From positions 124,001 through 188,000 of the forward strand of contig JAQSEB010000112.1 in NCBI GenBank assembly GCA_030063045.1: a stretch of 64,000 bases of DNA. Direction: 5' to 3'. The position numbers and the translations under genes were made by a program. Below are positions 50,323 through 61,526 of this stretch, one piece after another (position 1 is the first letter of the stretch; the number at the start of each line of letters is the position of its first letter). The notes under the pieces are model-generated. The model worked only from the letters and a program-made list of their open reading frames with translations, was not told the DNA's origin and did not search any database. The stretch is from Pratylenchus scribneri. Its lineage: Eukaryota > Nematoda > Chromadorea > Rhabditida > Pratylenchidae.

Positions 50323-53300
50323 ATTATAAAAGATTGAGGGGAATAATATTAAAAATCCGAAGAGAAATAACGATTTTAAACTTTTTTTCTTAAAACTCAT
50401 AGAAAATTTCAATTTCAAATATTTCAAATACATATATGGCCTAGAATCTACTTAAAAAATACTATTAGAAAAGATTGAGGGGAATAATATTAAAATTCCG
50501 AAGAGAAATAGCGATTTTAAACTTTTTTCTAAAAACTCATAGAAAATTTCAATTTCAAAAATTTCAAATACATATATGGCCTAGAATCTACTTAAAAAAT
50601 ACTATTAGAAAAGATTGAGGGGATTAATATTAAAATTCTTAAGAGAAATAACGATTTTAAATTTTTTCTTAAAACTCATAGAAAATTTCAATTTCAAATA
50701 TTTCAAATACATAAATGGCCTAGAATCTGCCTAAAAAATACTATTAGAAAAGATTGAGGGGAATAATATTAAAAATCCGAAGAGAAATAGCGATTTTAAA
50801 CTTTTTTCTAAAAACTCATAGAAAATTTCAATTTCAAATATTTCAAATACATATATGGCCTAGAATCTGCCTAAAAAATACTATTAGAAAAGATTGAGGG
50901 GAATAATATTAAAAATCCGAAGAGAAATAGCGATTTTAAACTTTTTTCTAAAAACTCATAGAAAATTTCAATTTCAAATATTTCAAATACATATATGGCC
51001 TAGAATCTGCCTAAAAAATACTATTAGAAAAGATTGAGGGGAATAATATTAAAAATCCGAAGAGAAATAGCGATTTTAAACTTTTTTCTAAAAACTCATA
51101 GAAAATTTCAATTTCAAATATTTCAAATACATATATGGCCTAGAATCTGCCTAAAAAATACTATTAGAAAAGATTGAGGGGAATAATATTAAAATTCCGA
51201 AGAGAAATAGCGATTTTAAACTTTTTTCTAAAAACTCATAGAAAATTTCAATTTCAAATATTTCAAATACATATATGGCCTAGAATCTGCCTAAAAAATA
51301 CTATTAGAAAAGATTGAGGGGAATAATATTAAAATTCCGAAGAGAAATAGCGATTTTAAACTTTTTTCTAAAAACTCATAGAAAATTTCAATTTCAAAAA
51401 TTTCAAATACATATATGGCCTAGAATCTGCCTAAAAAATACTATTAGAAAAGATTGAGGGGAATAATATTAAAAATCCGAAGAGAAATAGCGATTTTAAA
51501 CTTTTTTCTAAAAACTCATAGAAAATTTCAATTTCAAATATTTCAAATACATATATGGCCTAGAATCTGCCTAAAAATACTATTAGAAAAGATTGAGGGG
51601 AATAATATTAAAATTCCGAAGAGAAATAGCGATTTTAAACTTTTTTCTAAAAACTCATAGAAAATTTCAATTTCAAAAATTTCAAATACATATATGGCCT
51701 AGAATCTGCCTAAAAAATACTATTAGAAAAGATTGAGGGGAATAATATTAAAAATCCGAAGAGAAATAGCGATTTTAAACTTTTTTCTAAAAACTCATAG
51801 AAAATTTCAATTTCAAATATTTCAAATACATATATGGCCTAGAATCTGCCTAAAAAATACTATTAGAAAAGATTGAGGGGAATAATATTAAAAATCCGAA
51901 GAGAAATAACGATTTTAAACTTTTTTCTAAAAACTCATAGAAAATTTCAATTTCAAATATTTCAAATACATGTATGGCCTAGAATCTGCCTAAAAAATAC
52001 TATTAGAAAAGATTGAGGGGAATAATATTAAAATTCCGAAGAGAAATAGCGATTTTAAACTTTTTTCTAAAAACTCATAGAAAATTTCAATTTCAAAAAT
52101 TTCAAATACATATATGGCCTAGAATCTGCCTAAAAAATACTATTAGAAAAGATTGAGGGGAATAATATTAAAATTCCGAAGAGAAATAGCGATTTTAAAC
52201 TTTTTTCTAAAAACTCATAGAAAATTTCAATTTCAAATATTTCAAATACATAAATGGCCTAGAATCTGCCTAAAAAATACTATTAGAAAAGATTGAGGGG
52301 AATAATATTAAAAATCCGAAGAGAAATAGCGATTTTAAACTTTTTTCTAAAAACTCATAGAAAATTTCAATTTCAAATATTTCAAATACATATATGGCCT
52401 AGAATCTGCCTAAAAAATACTATTAGAAAAGATTGAGGGGAATAATATTAAAATTCCGAAGAGAAATAGCGATTTTAAACTTTTTTCTAAAAACTCATAG
52501 AAAATTTCAATTTCAAATATTTCAAATACATAAATGGCCTAGAATCTGCCTAAAAAATACTATTAGAAAAGATTGAGGGGAATAATATTAAAAATCCGAA
52601 GAGAAATAGCGATTTTAAACTTTTTTCTAAAAACTCATAGAAAATTTCAATTTCAAATATTTCAAATACATATATGGCCTAGAATCTGCCTAAAAAATAC
52701 TATTAGAAAAGATTGAGGGGAATAATATTAAAAATCCGAAGAGAAATAACGATTTTAAACTTTTTTCTAAAAACTCATAGAAAATTTCAATTTCAAATAT
52801 TTCAAATACATGTATGGCCTAGAATCTGCCTAAAAAATACTATTAGAAAAGATTGAGGGGAATAATATTAAAATTCCGAAGAGAAATAGCGATTTTAAAC
52901 TTTTTTCTAAAAACTCATAGAAAATTTCAATTTCAAAAATTTCAAATACATATATGGCCTAGAATCTGCCTAAAAAATACTATTAGAAAAGATTGAGGGG
53001 AATAATATTAAAATTCCGAAGAGAAATAGCGATTTTAAACTTTTTTCTAAAAACTCATAGAAAATTTCAATTTCAAATATTTCAAATACATGTATGGCCT
53101 AGAATCTGCCTAAAAAATACTATTAGAAAAGATTGAGGGGAATAATATTAAAATTCCGAAGAGAAATAGCGATTTTAAACTTTTTTCTAAAAACTCATAG
53201 AAAATTTCAATTTCAAAAATTTCAAATACATATATGGCCTAGAATCTGCCTAAAAAATACTATTAGAAAAGATTGAGGGGAATAATATTAAAAATCCGAA

Positions 53301-53401
53301 GAGAAATAGCGATTTTAAACTTTTTTCTAAAAACTCATAGAAAATTTCAATTTCAAATATTTCAAATACATGTATGGCCTAGAATCTACTTAAAAAATAC
53401 T
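50323..53401 (+). repeat. Large higher-order unit, copy 2 (22 monomers, 3079 bp)
   Basis: It opens with the same attataaaag/N-type/T7 copy and an H3 copy (50464), but goes straight to H5 at 50604, so three monomers present in copies 1 and 3 are missing. From H5 the order matches copy 1 at offset 3359 through the gcctaaaaatac marker (51443) to 52141. It lacks the agaatatgcc and taataaatac markers, and rejoins copy 1 for the last eight monomers before 53402. Confidence 0.85.
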
Positions 53402-56400
53402 ATTATAAAAGATTGAGGGGAATAATATTAAAAATCCGAAGAGAAATAACGATTTTAAACTTTTTTTCTTAAAACTCATAGAATATTTCAATTTCAAATA
53501 TTTCAAATACATATATGGCCTAGAATCTACTTAAAAAATACTATTAGAAAAGATTGAGGGGAATAATATTAAAATTCCGAAGAGAAATAGCGATTTTAAA
53601 CTTTTTTCTAAAAACTCATAGAAAATTTCAATTTCAAAAATTTCAAATACATATATGGCCTAGAATCTACTTAAAAAAATACTATTATAAAAGATTGTGG
53701 GGATTAATATTAAAATTCCGAAGAGAAATAGCGATTTTAAACTTTTTTCTAAAAACTCATAGAAAATTTCAATTTCAAAAATTTCAAATACATGTATGAC
53801 CTTGAATCTACTTAAAAAATACTATTAGAAAAGATTGAGGGGAATAATATTAAAAATCCGAAGAGAAATAGCGATTTTAAACTTTTTTCTAAAAACTCAT
53901 AGAAAATTTCAATTTCAAATATTTCAAATACATATATGGCCTAGAATCTGCCTAAAAAATACTATTAGAAAAGATTGAGGGGAATAATATTAAAAATCCG
54001 AAGAGAAATAGCGATTTTAAACTTTTTTCTAAAAACTCATAGAAAATTTCAATTTCAAAAATTTCAAATACATGTATGACCTTGAATCTACTTAAAAAAT
54101 ACTATTAGAAAAGATTGAGGGGATTAATATTAAAATTCTTAAGAGAAATAACGATTTTAAATTTTTTCTTAAAACTCATAGAAAATTTCAATTTCAAATA
54201 TTTCAAATACATAAATGGCCTAGAATCTGCCTAAAAAATACTATTAGAAAAGATTGAGGGGAATAATATTAAAAATCCGAAGAGAAATAGCGATTTTAAA
54301 CTTTTTTCTAAAAACTCATAGAAAATTTCAATTTCAAATATTTCAAATACATATATGGCCTAGAATCTGCCTAAAAAATACTATTAGAAAAGATTGAGGG
54401 GAATAATATTAAAAATCCGAAGAGAAATAGCGATTTTAAACTTTTTTCTAAAAACTCATAGAAAATTTCAATTTCAAATATTTCAAATACATATATGGCC
54501 TAGAATCTGCCTAAAAAATACTATTAGAAAAGATTGAGGGGAATAATATTAAAAATCCGAAGAGAAATAGCGATTTTAAACTTTTTTCTAAAAACTCATA
54601 GAAAATTTCAATTTCAAATATTTCAAATACATATATGGCCTAGAATCTGCCTAAAAAATACTATTAGAAAAGATTGAGGGGAATAATATTAAAATTCCGA
54701 AGAGAAATAGCGATTTTAAACTTTTTTCTAAAAACTCATAGAAAATTTCAATTTCAAATATTTCAAATACATATATGGCCTAGAATCTGCCTAAAAAATA
54801 CTATTAGAAAAGATTGAGGGGAATAATATTAAAATTCCGAAGAGAAATAGCGATTTTAAACTTTTTTCTAAAAACTCCTAGAAAATTTCAATTTCAAAAA
54901 TTTCAAATACATATATGGCCTAGAATCTGCCTAAAAAATACTATTAGAAAAGATTGAGGGGAATAATATTAAAAATCCGAAGAGAAATAGCGATTTTAAA
55001 CTTTTTTCTAAAAACTCATAGAAAATTTCAATTTCAAATATTTCAAATACATATATGGCCTAGAATCTGCCTAAAAATACTATTAGAAAAGATTGAGGGG
55101 AATAATATTAAAATTCCGAAGAGAAATAGCGATTTTAAACTTTTTTCTAAAAACTCATAGAAAATTTCAATTTCAAAAATTTCAAATACATATATGGCCT
55201 AGAATCTGCCTAAAAAATACTATTAGAAAAGATTGAGGGGAATAATATTAAAAATCCGAAGAGAAATAGCGATTTTAAACTTTTTTCTAAAAACTCATAG
55301 AAAATTTCAATTTCAAATATTTCAAATACATATATGGCCTAGAATCTGCCTAAAAAATACTATTAGAAAAGATTGAGGGGAATAATATTAAAAATCCGAA
55401 GAGAAATAACGATTTTAAACTTTTTTCTAAAAACTCATAGAAAATTTCAATTTCAAATATTTCAAATACATGTATGGCCTAGAATCTGCCTAAAAAATAC
55501 TATTAGAAAAGATTGAGGGGAATAATATTAAAATTCCGAAGAGAAATAGCGATTTTAAACTTTTTTCTAAAAACTCATAGAAAATTTCAATTTCAAAAAT
55601 TTCAAATACATATATGGCCTAGAATCTGCCTAAAAAATACTATTAGAAAAGATTGAGGGGAATAATATTAAAAATCCGAAGAGAAATAGCGATTTTAAAC
55701 TTTTTTCTAAAAACTCATAGAAAATTTCAATTTCAAATATTTCAAATACATATATGGCCTAGAATATGCCTAAAAAATACTATTAGAAAAGATTGAGGGG
55801 AATAATATTAAAAATCCGAAGAGAAATAGCGATTTTAAACTTTTTTCTAAAAACTCATAGAAAATTTCAATTTCAAATATTTCAAATACATATATGGCCT
55901 AGAATCTGCCTAAAAAATACTATTAGAAAAGATTGAGGGGAATAATATTAAAATTCCGAAGAGAAATAGCGATTTTAAACTTTTTTCTAAAAACTCATAG
56001 AAAATTTCAATTTCAAATATTTCAAATACATATATGGCCTAGAATCTGCCTAATAAATACTATTAGAAAAGATTGAGGGGAATAATATTAAAAATCCGAA
56101 GAGAAATAGCGATTTTAAACTTTTTTCTAAAAACTCATAGAAAATTTCAATTTCAAATATTTCAAATACATATATGGCCTAGAATCTGCCTAAAAAATAC
56201 TATTAGAAAAGATTGAGGGGAATAATATTAAAATTCCGAAGAGAAATAGCGATTTTAAACTTTTTTCTAAAAACTCATAGAAAATTTCAATTTCAAATAT
56301 TTCAAATACATAAATGGCCTAGAATCTGCCTAAAAAATACTATTAGAAAAGATTGAGGGGAATAATATTAAAAATCCGAAGAGAAATAGCGATTTTAAAC

Positions 56401-58161
56401 TTTTTTCTAAAAACTCATAGAAAATTTCAATTTCAAATATTTCAAATACATATATGGCCTAGAATCTGCCTAAAAAATACTATTAGAAAAGATTGAGGGG
56501 AATAATATTAAAAATCCGAAGAGAAATAACGATTTTAAACTTTTTTCTAAAAACTCATAGAAAATTTCAATTTCAAATATTTCAAATACATGTATGGCCT
56601 AGAATCTGCCTAAAAAATACTATTAGAAAAGATTGAGGGGAATAATATTAAAATTCCGAAGAGAAATAGCGATTTTAAACTTTTTTCTAAAAACTCATAG
56701 AAAATTTCAATTTCAAAAATTTCAAATACATATATGGCCTAGAATCTGCCTAAAAAATACTATTAGAAAAGATTGAGGGGAATAATATTAAAAATCCGAA
56801 GAGAAATAGCGATTTTAAACTTTTTTCTAAAAGCTCATAGAAAATTTCAATTTCAAATATTTCAAATACATATATGGCCTAGAATATGCCTAAAAAATAC
56901 TATTAGAAAAGATTGAGGGGAATAATATTAAAAATCCGAAGAGAAATAGCGATTTTAAACTTTTTTCTAAAAACTCATAGAAAATTTCAATTTCAAATAT
57001 TTCAAATACATATATGGCCTAGAATCTGCCTAAAAAATACTATTAGAAAAGATTGAGGGGAATAATATTAAAATTCCGAAGAGAAATAGCGATTTTAAAC
57101 TTTTTTCTAAAAACTCATAGAAAATTTCAATTTCAAATATTTCAAATACATATATGGCCTAGAATCTGCCTAAAAAATACTATTAGAAAAGATTGAGGGG
57201 AATAATATTAAAATTCCGAAGAGAAATAGCGATTTTAAACTTTTTTCTAAAAACTCATAGAAAATTTCAATTTCAAATATTTCAAATACATATATGGCCT
57301 AGAATCTGCCTAAAAAATACTATTAGAAAAGATTGAGGGGAATAATATTAAAATTCCGAAGAGAAATAGCGATTTTAAACTTTTTTCTAAAAACTCATAG
57401 AAAATTTCAATTTCAAATATTTCAAATACATATATGGCCTAGAATCTGCCTAAAAAATTCTATTAGAAAAGATTGAGGGGAATAATATTAAAATTCCGAA
57501 GAGAAATAGCGATTTTAAACTTTTTTCTAAAAACTCATAGAAAATTTCAATTTCAAATATTTCAAATACATATATGGCCTAGAATCTGCCTAAAAAATAC
57601 TATTAGAAAAGATTGAGGGGAATAATATTAAAATTCCGAAGAGAAATAGCGATTTTAAACTTTTTTCTAAAAACTCATAGAAAATTTCAATTTCAAATAT
57701 TTCAAATACATATATGGCCTAGAATCTGCCTAAAAAATACTATTAGAAAAGATTGAGGGGAATAATATTAAAAATCCGAAGAGAAATAACGATTTTAAAC
57801 TTTTTTCTAAAAACTCATAGAAAATTTCAATTTCAAATATTTCAAATACATAAATGGCCTAGAATCTGCCTAAAAAATACTATTAGAAAAGATTGAGGGG
57901 AATAATATTAAAATTCCGAAGAGAAATAGCGATTTTAAACTTTTTTCTAAAAACTCATAGAAAATTTCAATTTCAAATATTTCAAATACATAAATGGCCT
58001 AGAATCTGCCTAAAAAATACTATTAGAAAAGATTGAGGGGAATAATATTAAAATTCCGAAGAGAAATAGCGATTTTAAACTTTTTTCTAAAAACTCATAG
58101 AAAATTTCAATTTCAAAAATTTCAAATACATATATGGCCTAGAATCTACTTAAAAAATACT
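53402..58161 (+). repeat. Large higher-order unit, copy 3 (34 monomers, 4760 bp)
   Basis: It matches copy 1 from 53402 to 56761, with markers gcctaaaaatac (54943), agaatatgcc (55642) and taataaatac (55922). Private changes are gaatatttc in the first copy and actcctag at 54803. From 56762 it adds a second agaatatgcc copy with aaagctcatag, then a run of nearly identical H2 monomers (57042, 57182, 57322, 57462, 57602) with only aaaaaattcta in one of them, before ending with acataaatgg copies and an H3 copy leading to the attataaaag unit at 58162. Confidence 0.85.
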
Positions 58162-58583
58162 ATTATAAAAGATTGAGGGGAATAATATTAAAAATCCGAA
58201 GAGAAATAACGATTTTAAACTTTTTTTCTTAAAACTCATAGAAAATTTCAATTTCAAAAATTTCAAATACATGTATGGCCTAGAATCTGCCTAAAAAATA
58301 CTATTAGAAAAGATTGAGGGGAATAATATTAAAAATCCGAAGAGAAATAACGATTTTAAACTTTTTTTCTTAAAACTCATAGAAAATTTCAATTTCAAAA
58401 ATTTCAAATACATGTATGGCCTAGAATCTGCCTAAAAAATACTATTAGAAAAGATTGAGGGGAATAATATTAAAAATCCGAAGAGAAATAGCGATTTTAA
58501 ACTTTTTTCTAAAAACTCATAGAAAATTTCAATTTCAAAAATTTCAAATACATGTATGACCTTGAATCTACTTAAAAAATACT
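58162..58583 (+). repeat. Three-monomer lead-in, also present at 45.8-46.3 kb
   Basis: Copies at 58162 (attataaaag/taacg/T7), 58303 (N-type/taacg/T7) and 58444 (N-type, tgaccttgaa) match the trio at 45845, 45986 and 46127. Both trios are followed by a cttaag monomer, but here that monomer carries a T7 tract. Confidence 0.75.
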
Positions 58584-59845
58584 ATTAGAAAAGATTGAGG
58601 GGATTAATATTAAAATTCTTAAGAGAAATAACGATTTTAAACTTTTTTTCTTAAAACTCATAGAAAATTTCAATTTCAAAAATTTCAAATACATGTATGG
58701 CCTAGAATCTGCCTAAAAAATACTATTAGAAAAGATTGAGGGGAATAATATTAAAAATCCGAAGAGAAATAGCGATTTTAAACTTTTTTCTAAAAACTCA
58801 TAGAAAATTTCAATTTCAAAAATTTCAAATACATGTATGACCTTGAATCTACTTAAAAAATACTATTAGAAAAGATTGAGGGGATTAATATTAAAATTCT
58901 TAAGAGAAATAACGATTTTAAATTTTTTCTTAAAACTCATAGAAAATTTCAATTTCAAATATTTCAAATACATAAATGGCCTAGAATCTGCCTAAAAAAT
59001 ACTATTAGAAAAGATTGAGGGGAATAATATTAAAATTCCGAAGAGAAATAGCGATTTTAAACTTTTTTCTAAAAACTCATAGAAAATTTCAATTTCAAAT
59101 ATTTCAAATACATATATGGCCTAGAATCTACTTAAAAAATACTATTAGAAAAGATTGAGGGGAATAATATTAAAATTCCGAAGAGAAATAGCGATTTTAA
59201 ACTTTTTTCTAAAAACTCATAGAAAATTTCAATTTCAAAAATTTCAAATACATGTATGACCTTGAATCTACTTAAAAAATACTATTAGAAAAGATTGAGG
59301 GGATTAATATTAAAATTCTTAAGAGAAATAACGATTTTAAACTTTTTTTCTTAAAACTCATAGAAAATTTCAATTTCAAATATTTCAAATACATATATGG
59401 CCTAGAATCTACTTAAAAAATACTATTAGAAAAGATTGAGGGGAATAATATTAAAATTCCGAAGAGAAATAGCGATTTTAAACTTTTTTCTAAAAACTCA
59501 TAGAAAATTTCAATTTCAAATATTTCAAATACATATATGGCCTAGAATCTGCCTAAAAAATACTATTAGAAAAGATTGAGGGGAATAATATTAAAAATCC
59601 GAAGAGAAATAGCGATTTTAAACTTTTTTCTAAAAACTCATAGAAAATTTCAATTTCAAAAATTTCAAATACATATATGGCCTAGAATCTACTTAAAAAA
59701 TACTATTATAAAAGATTGAGGGGAATAATATTAAAAATCCGAAGAGAAATAACGATTTTAAACTTTTTTTCTTAAAACTCATAGAAAATTTCAATTTCAA
59801 AAATTTCAAATACATGTATGGCCTAGAATCTGCCTAAAAAATACT
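58584..59845 (+). repeat. 1681-bp higher-order repeat, copy 1
   Basis: Nine monomers start at 58584, 58725, 58865, 59004, 59144, 59284, 59425, 59565 and 59705. The cttaag copies at 58584 and 59284 carry aaactttttttctt, the H1-type tract, in place of the usual shortened H5 tract, so they are H5/H1-type recombinants. The same order recurs at 60265-61526, offset 1681 bp (twelve monomers). One difference is aaatccgaag (59565) against aattccgaag (61246). Confidence 0.85.
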
Positions 59846-60264
59846 ATTAGAAAAGATTGAGGGGAATAATATTAAAAATCCGAAGAGAAATAGCGATTTT
59901 AAACTTTTTTCTAAAAACTCATAGAAAATTTCAATTTCAAAAATTTCAAATACATGTATGACCTTGAATCTACTTAAAAAATACTATTAGAAAAGATTGA
60001 GGGGATTAATATTAAAATTCTTAAGAGAAATAACGATTTTAAATTTTTTCTTAAAACTCATAGAAAATTTCAATTTCAAATATTTCAAATACATATATGG
60101 CCTAGAATCTACTTAAAAAATACTATTAGAAAAGATTGAGGGGAATAATATTAAAATTCCGAAGAGAAATAGCGATTTTAAACTTTTTTCTAAAAACTCA
60201 TAGAAAATTTCAATTTCAAAAATTTCAAATACATGTATGACCTTGAATCTACTTAAAAAATACT
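59846..60264 (+). repeat. Three monomers completing the 12-monomer period
   Basis: Copies start at 59846 (N-type, tgaccttgaa), 59986 (H5 ending catatatgg actt) and 60125 (H3, tgaccttgaa). They link the two 1681-bp copies. Nothing else is present. Confidence 0.72.
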
Positions 60265-61526
60265 ATTAGAAAAGATTGAGGGGATTAATATTAAAATTCT
60301 TAAGAGAAATAACGATTTTAAACTTTTTTTCTTAAAACTCATAGAAAATTTCAATTTCAAAAATTTCAAATACATGTATGGCCTAGAATCTGCCTAAAAA
60401 ATACTATTAGAAAAGATTGAGGGGAATAATATTAAAAATCCGAAGAGAAATAGCGATTTTAAACTTTTTTCTAAAAACTCATAGAAAATTTCAATTTCAA
60501 AAATTTCAAATACATGTATGACCTTGAATCTACTTAAAAAATACTATTAGAAAAGATTGAGGGGATTAATATTAAAATTCTTAAGAGAAATAACGATTTT
60601 AAATTTTTTCTTAAAACTCATAGAAAATTTCAATTTCAAATATTTCAAATACATAAATGGCCTAGAATCTGCCTAAAAAATACTATTAGAAAAGATTGAG
60701 GGGAATAATATTAAAATTCCGAAGAGAAATAGCGATTTTAAACTTTTTTCTAAAAACTCATAGAAAATTTCAATTTCAAATATTTCAAATACATATATGG
60801 CCTAGAATCTACTTAAAAAATACTATTAGAAAAGATTGAGGGGAATAATATTAAAATTCCGAAGAGAAATAGCGATTTTAAACTTTTTTCTAAAAACTCA
60901 TAGAAAATTTCAATTTCAAAAATTTCAAATACATGTATGACCTTGAATCTACTTAAAAAATACTATTAGAAAAGATTGAGGGGATTAATATTAAAATTCT
61001 TAAGAGAAATAACGATTTTAAACTTTTTTTCTTAAAACTCATAGAAAATTTCAATTTCAAATATTTCAAATACATATATGGCCTAGAATCTACTTAAAAA
61101 ATACTATTAGAAAAGATTGAGGGGAATAATATTAAAATTCCGAAGAGAAATAGCGATTTTAAACTTTTTTCTAAAAACTCATAGAAAATTTCAATTTCAA
61201 ATATTTCAAATACATATATGGCCTAGAATCTGCCTAAAAAATACTATTAGAAAAGATTGAGGGGAATAATATTAAAATTCCGAAGAGAAATAGCGATTTT
61301 AAACTTTTTTCTAAAAACTCATAGAAAATTTCAATTTCAAAAATTTCAAATACATATATGGCCTAGAATCTACTTAAAAAATACTATTATAAAAGATTGA
61401 GGGGAATAATATTAAAAATCCGAAGAGAAATAACGATTTTAAACTTTTTTTCTTAAAACTCATAGAAAATTTCAATTTCAAAAATTTCAAATACATGTAT
61501 GGCCTAGAATCTGCCTAAAAAATACT
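60265..61526 (+). repeat. 1681-bp higher-order repeat, copy 2
   Basis: Monomers start at 60265, 60406, 60546, 60685, 60825, 60965, 61106, 61246 and 61386, each 1681 bp after its partner, including both recombinant cttaag/T7 copies (60265 and 60965). The recombinant type was seen nowhere else in the window, so it arose once or twice and was then carried along by the segment duplication. Confidence 0.85.
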
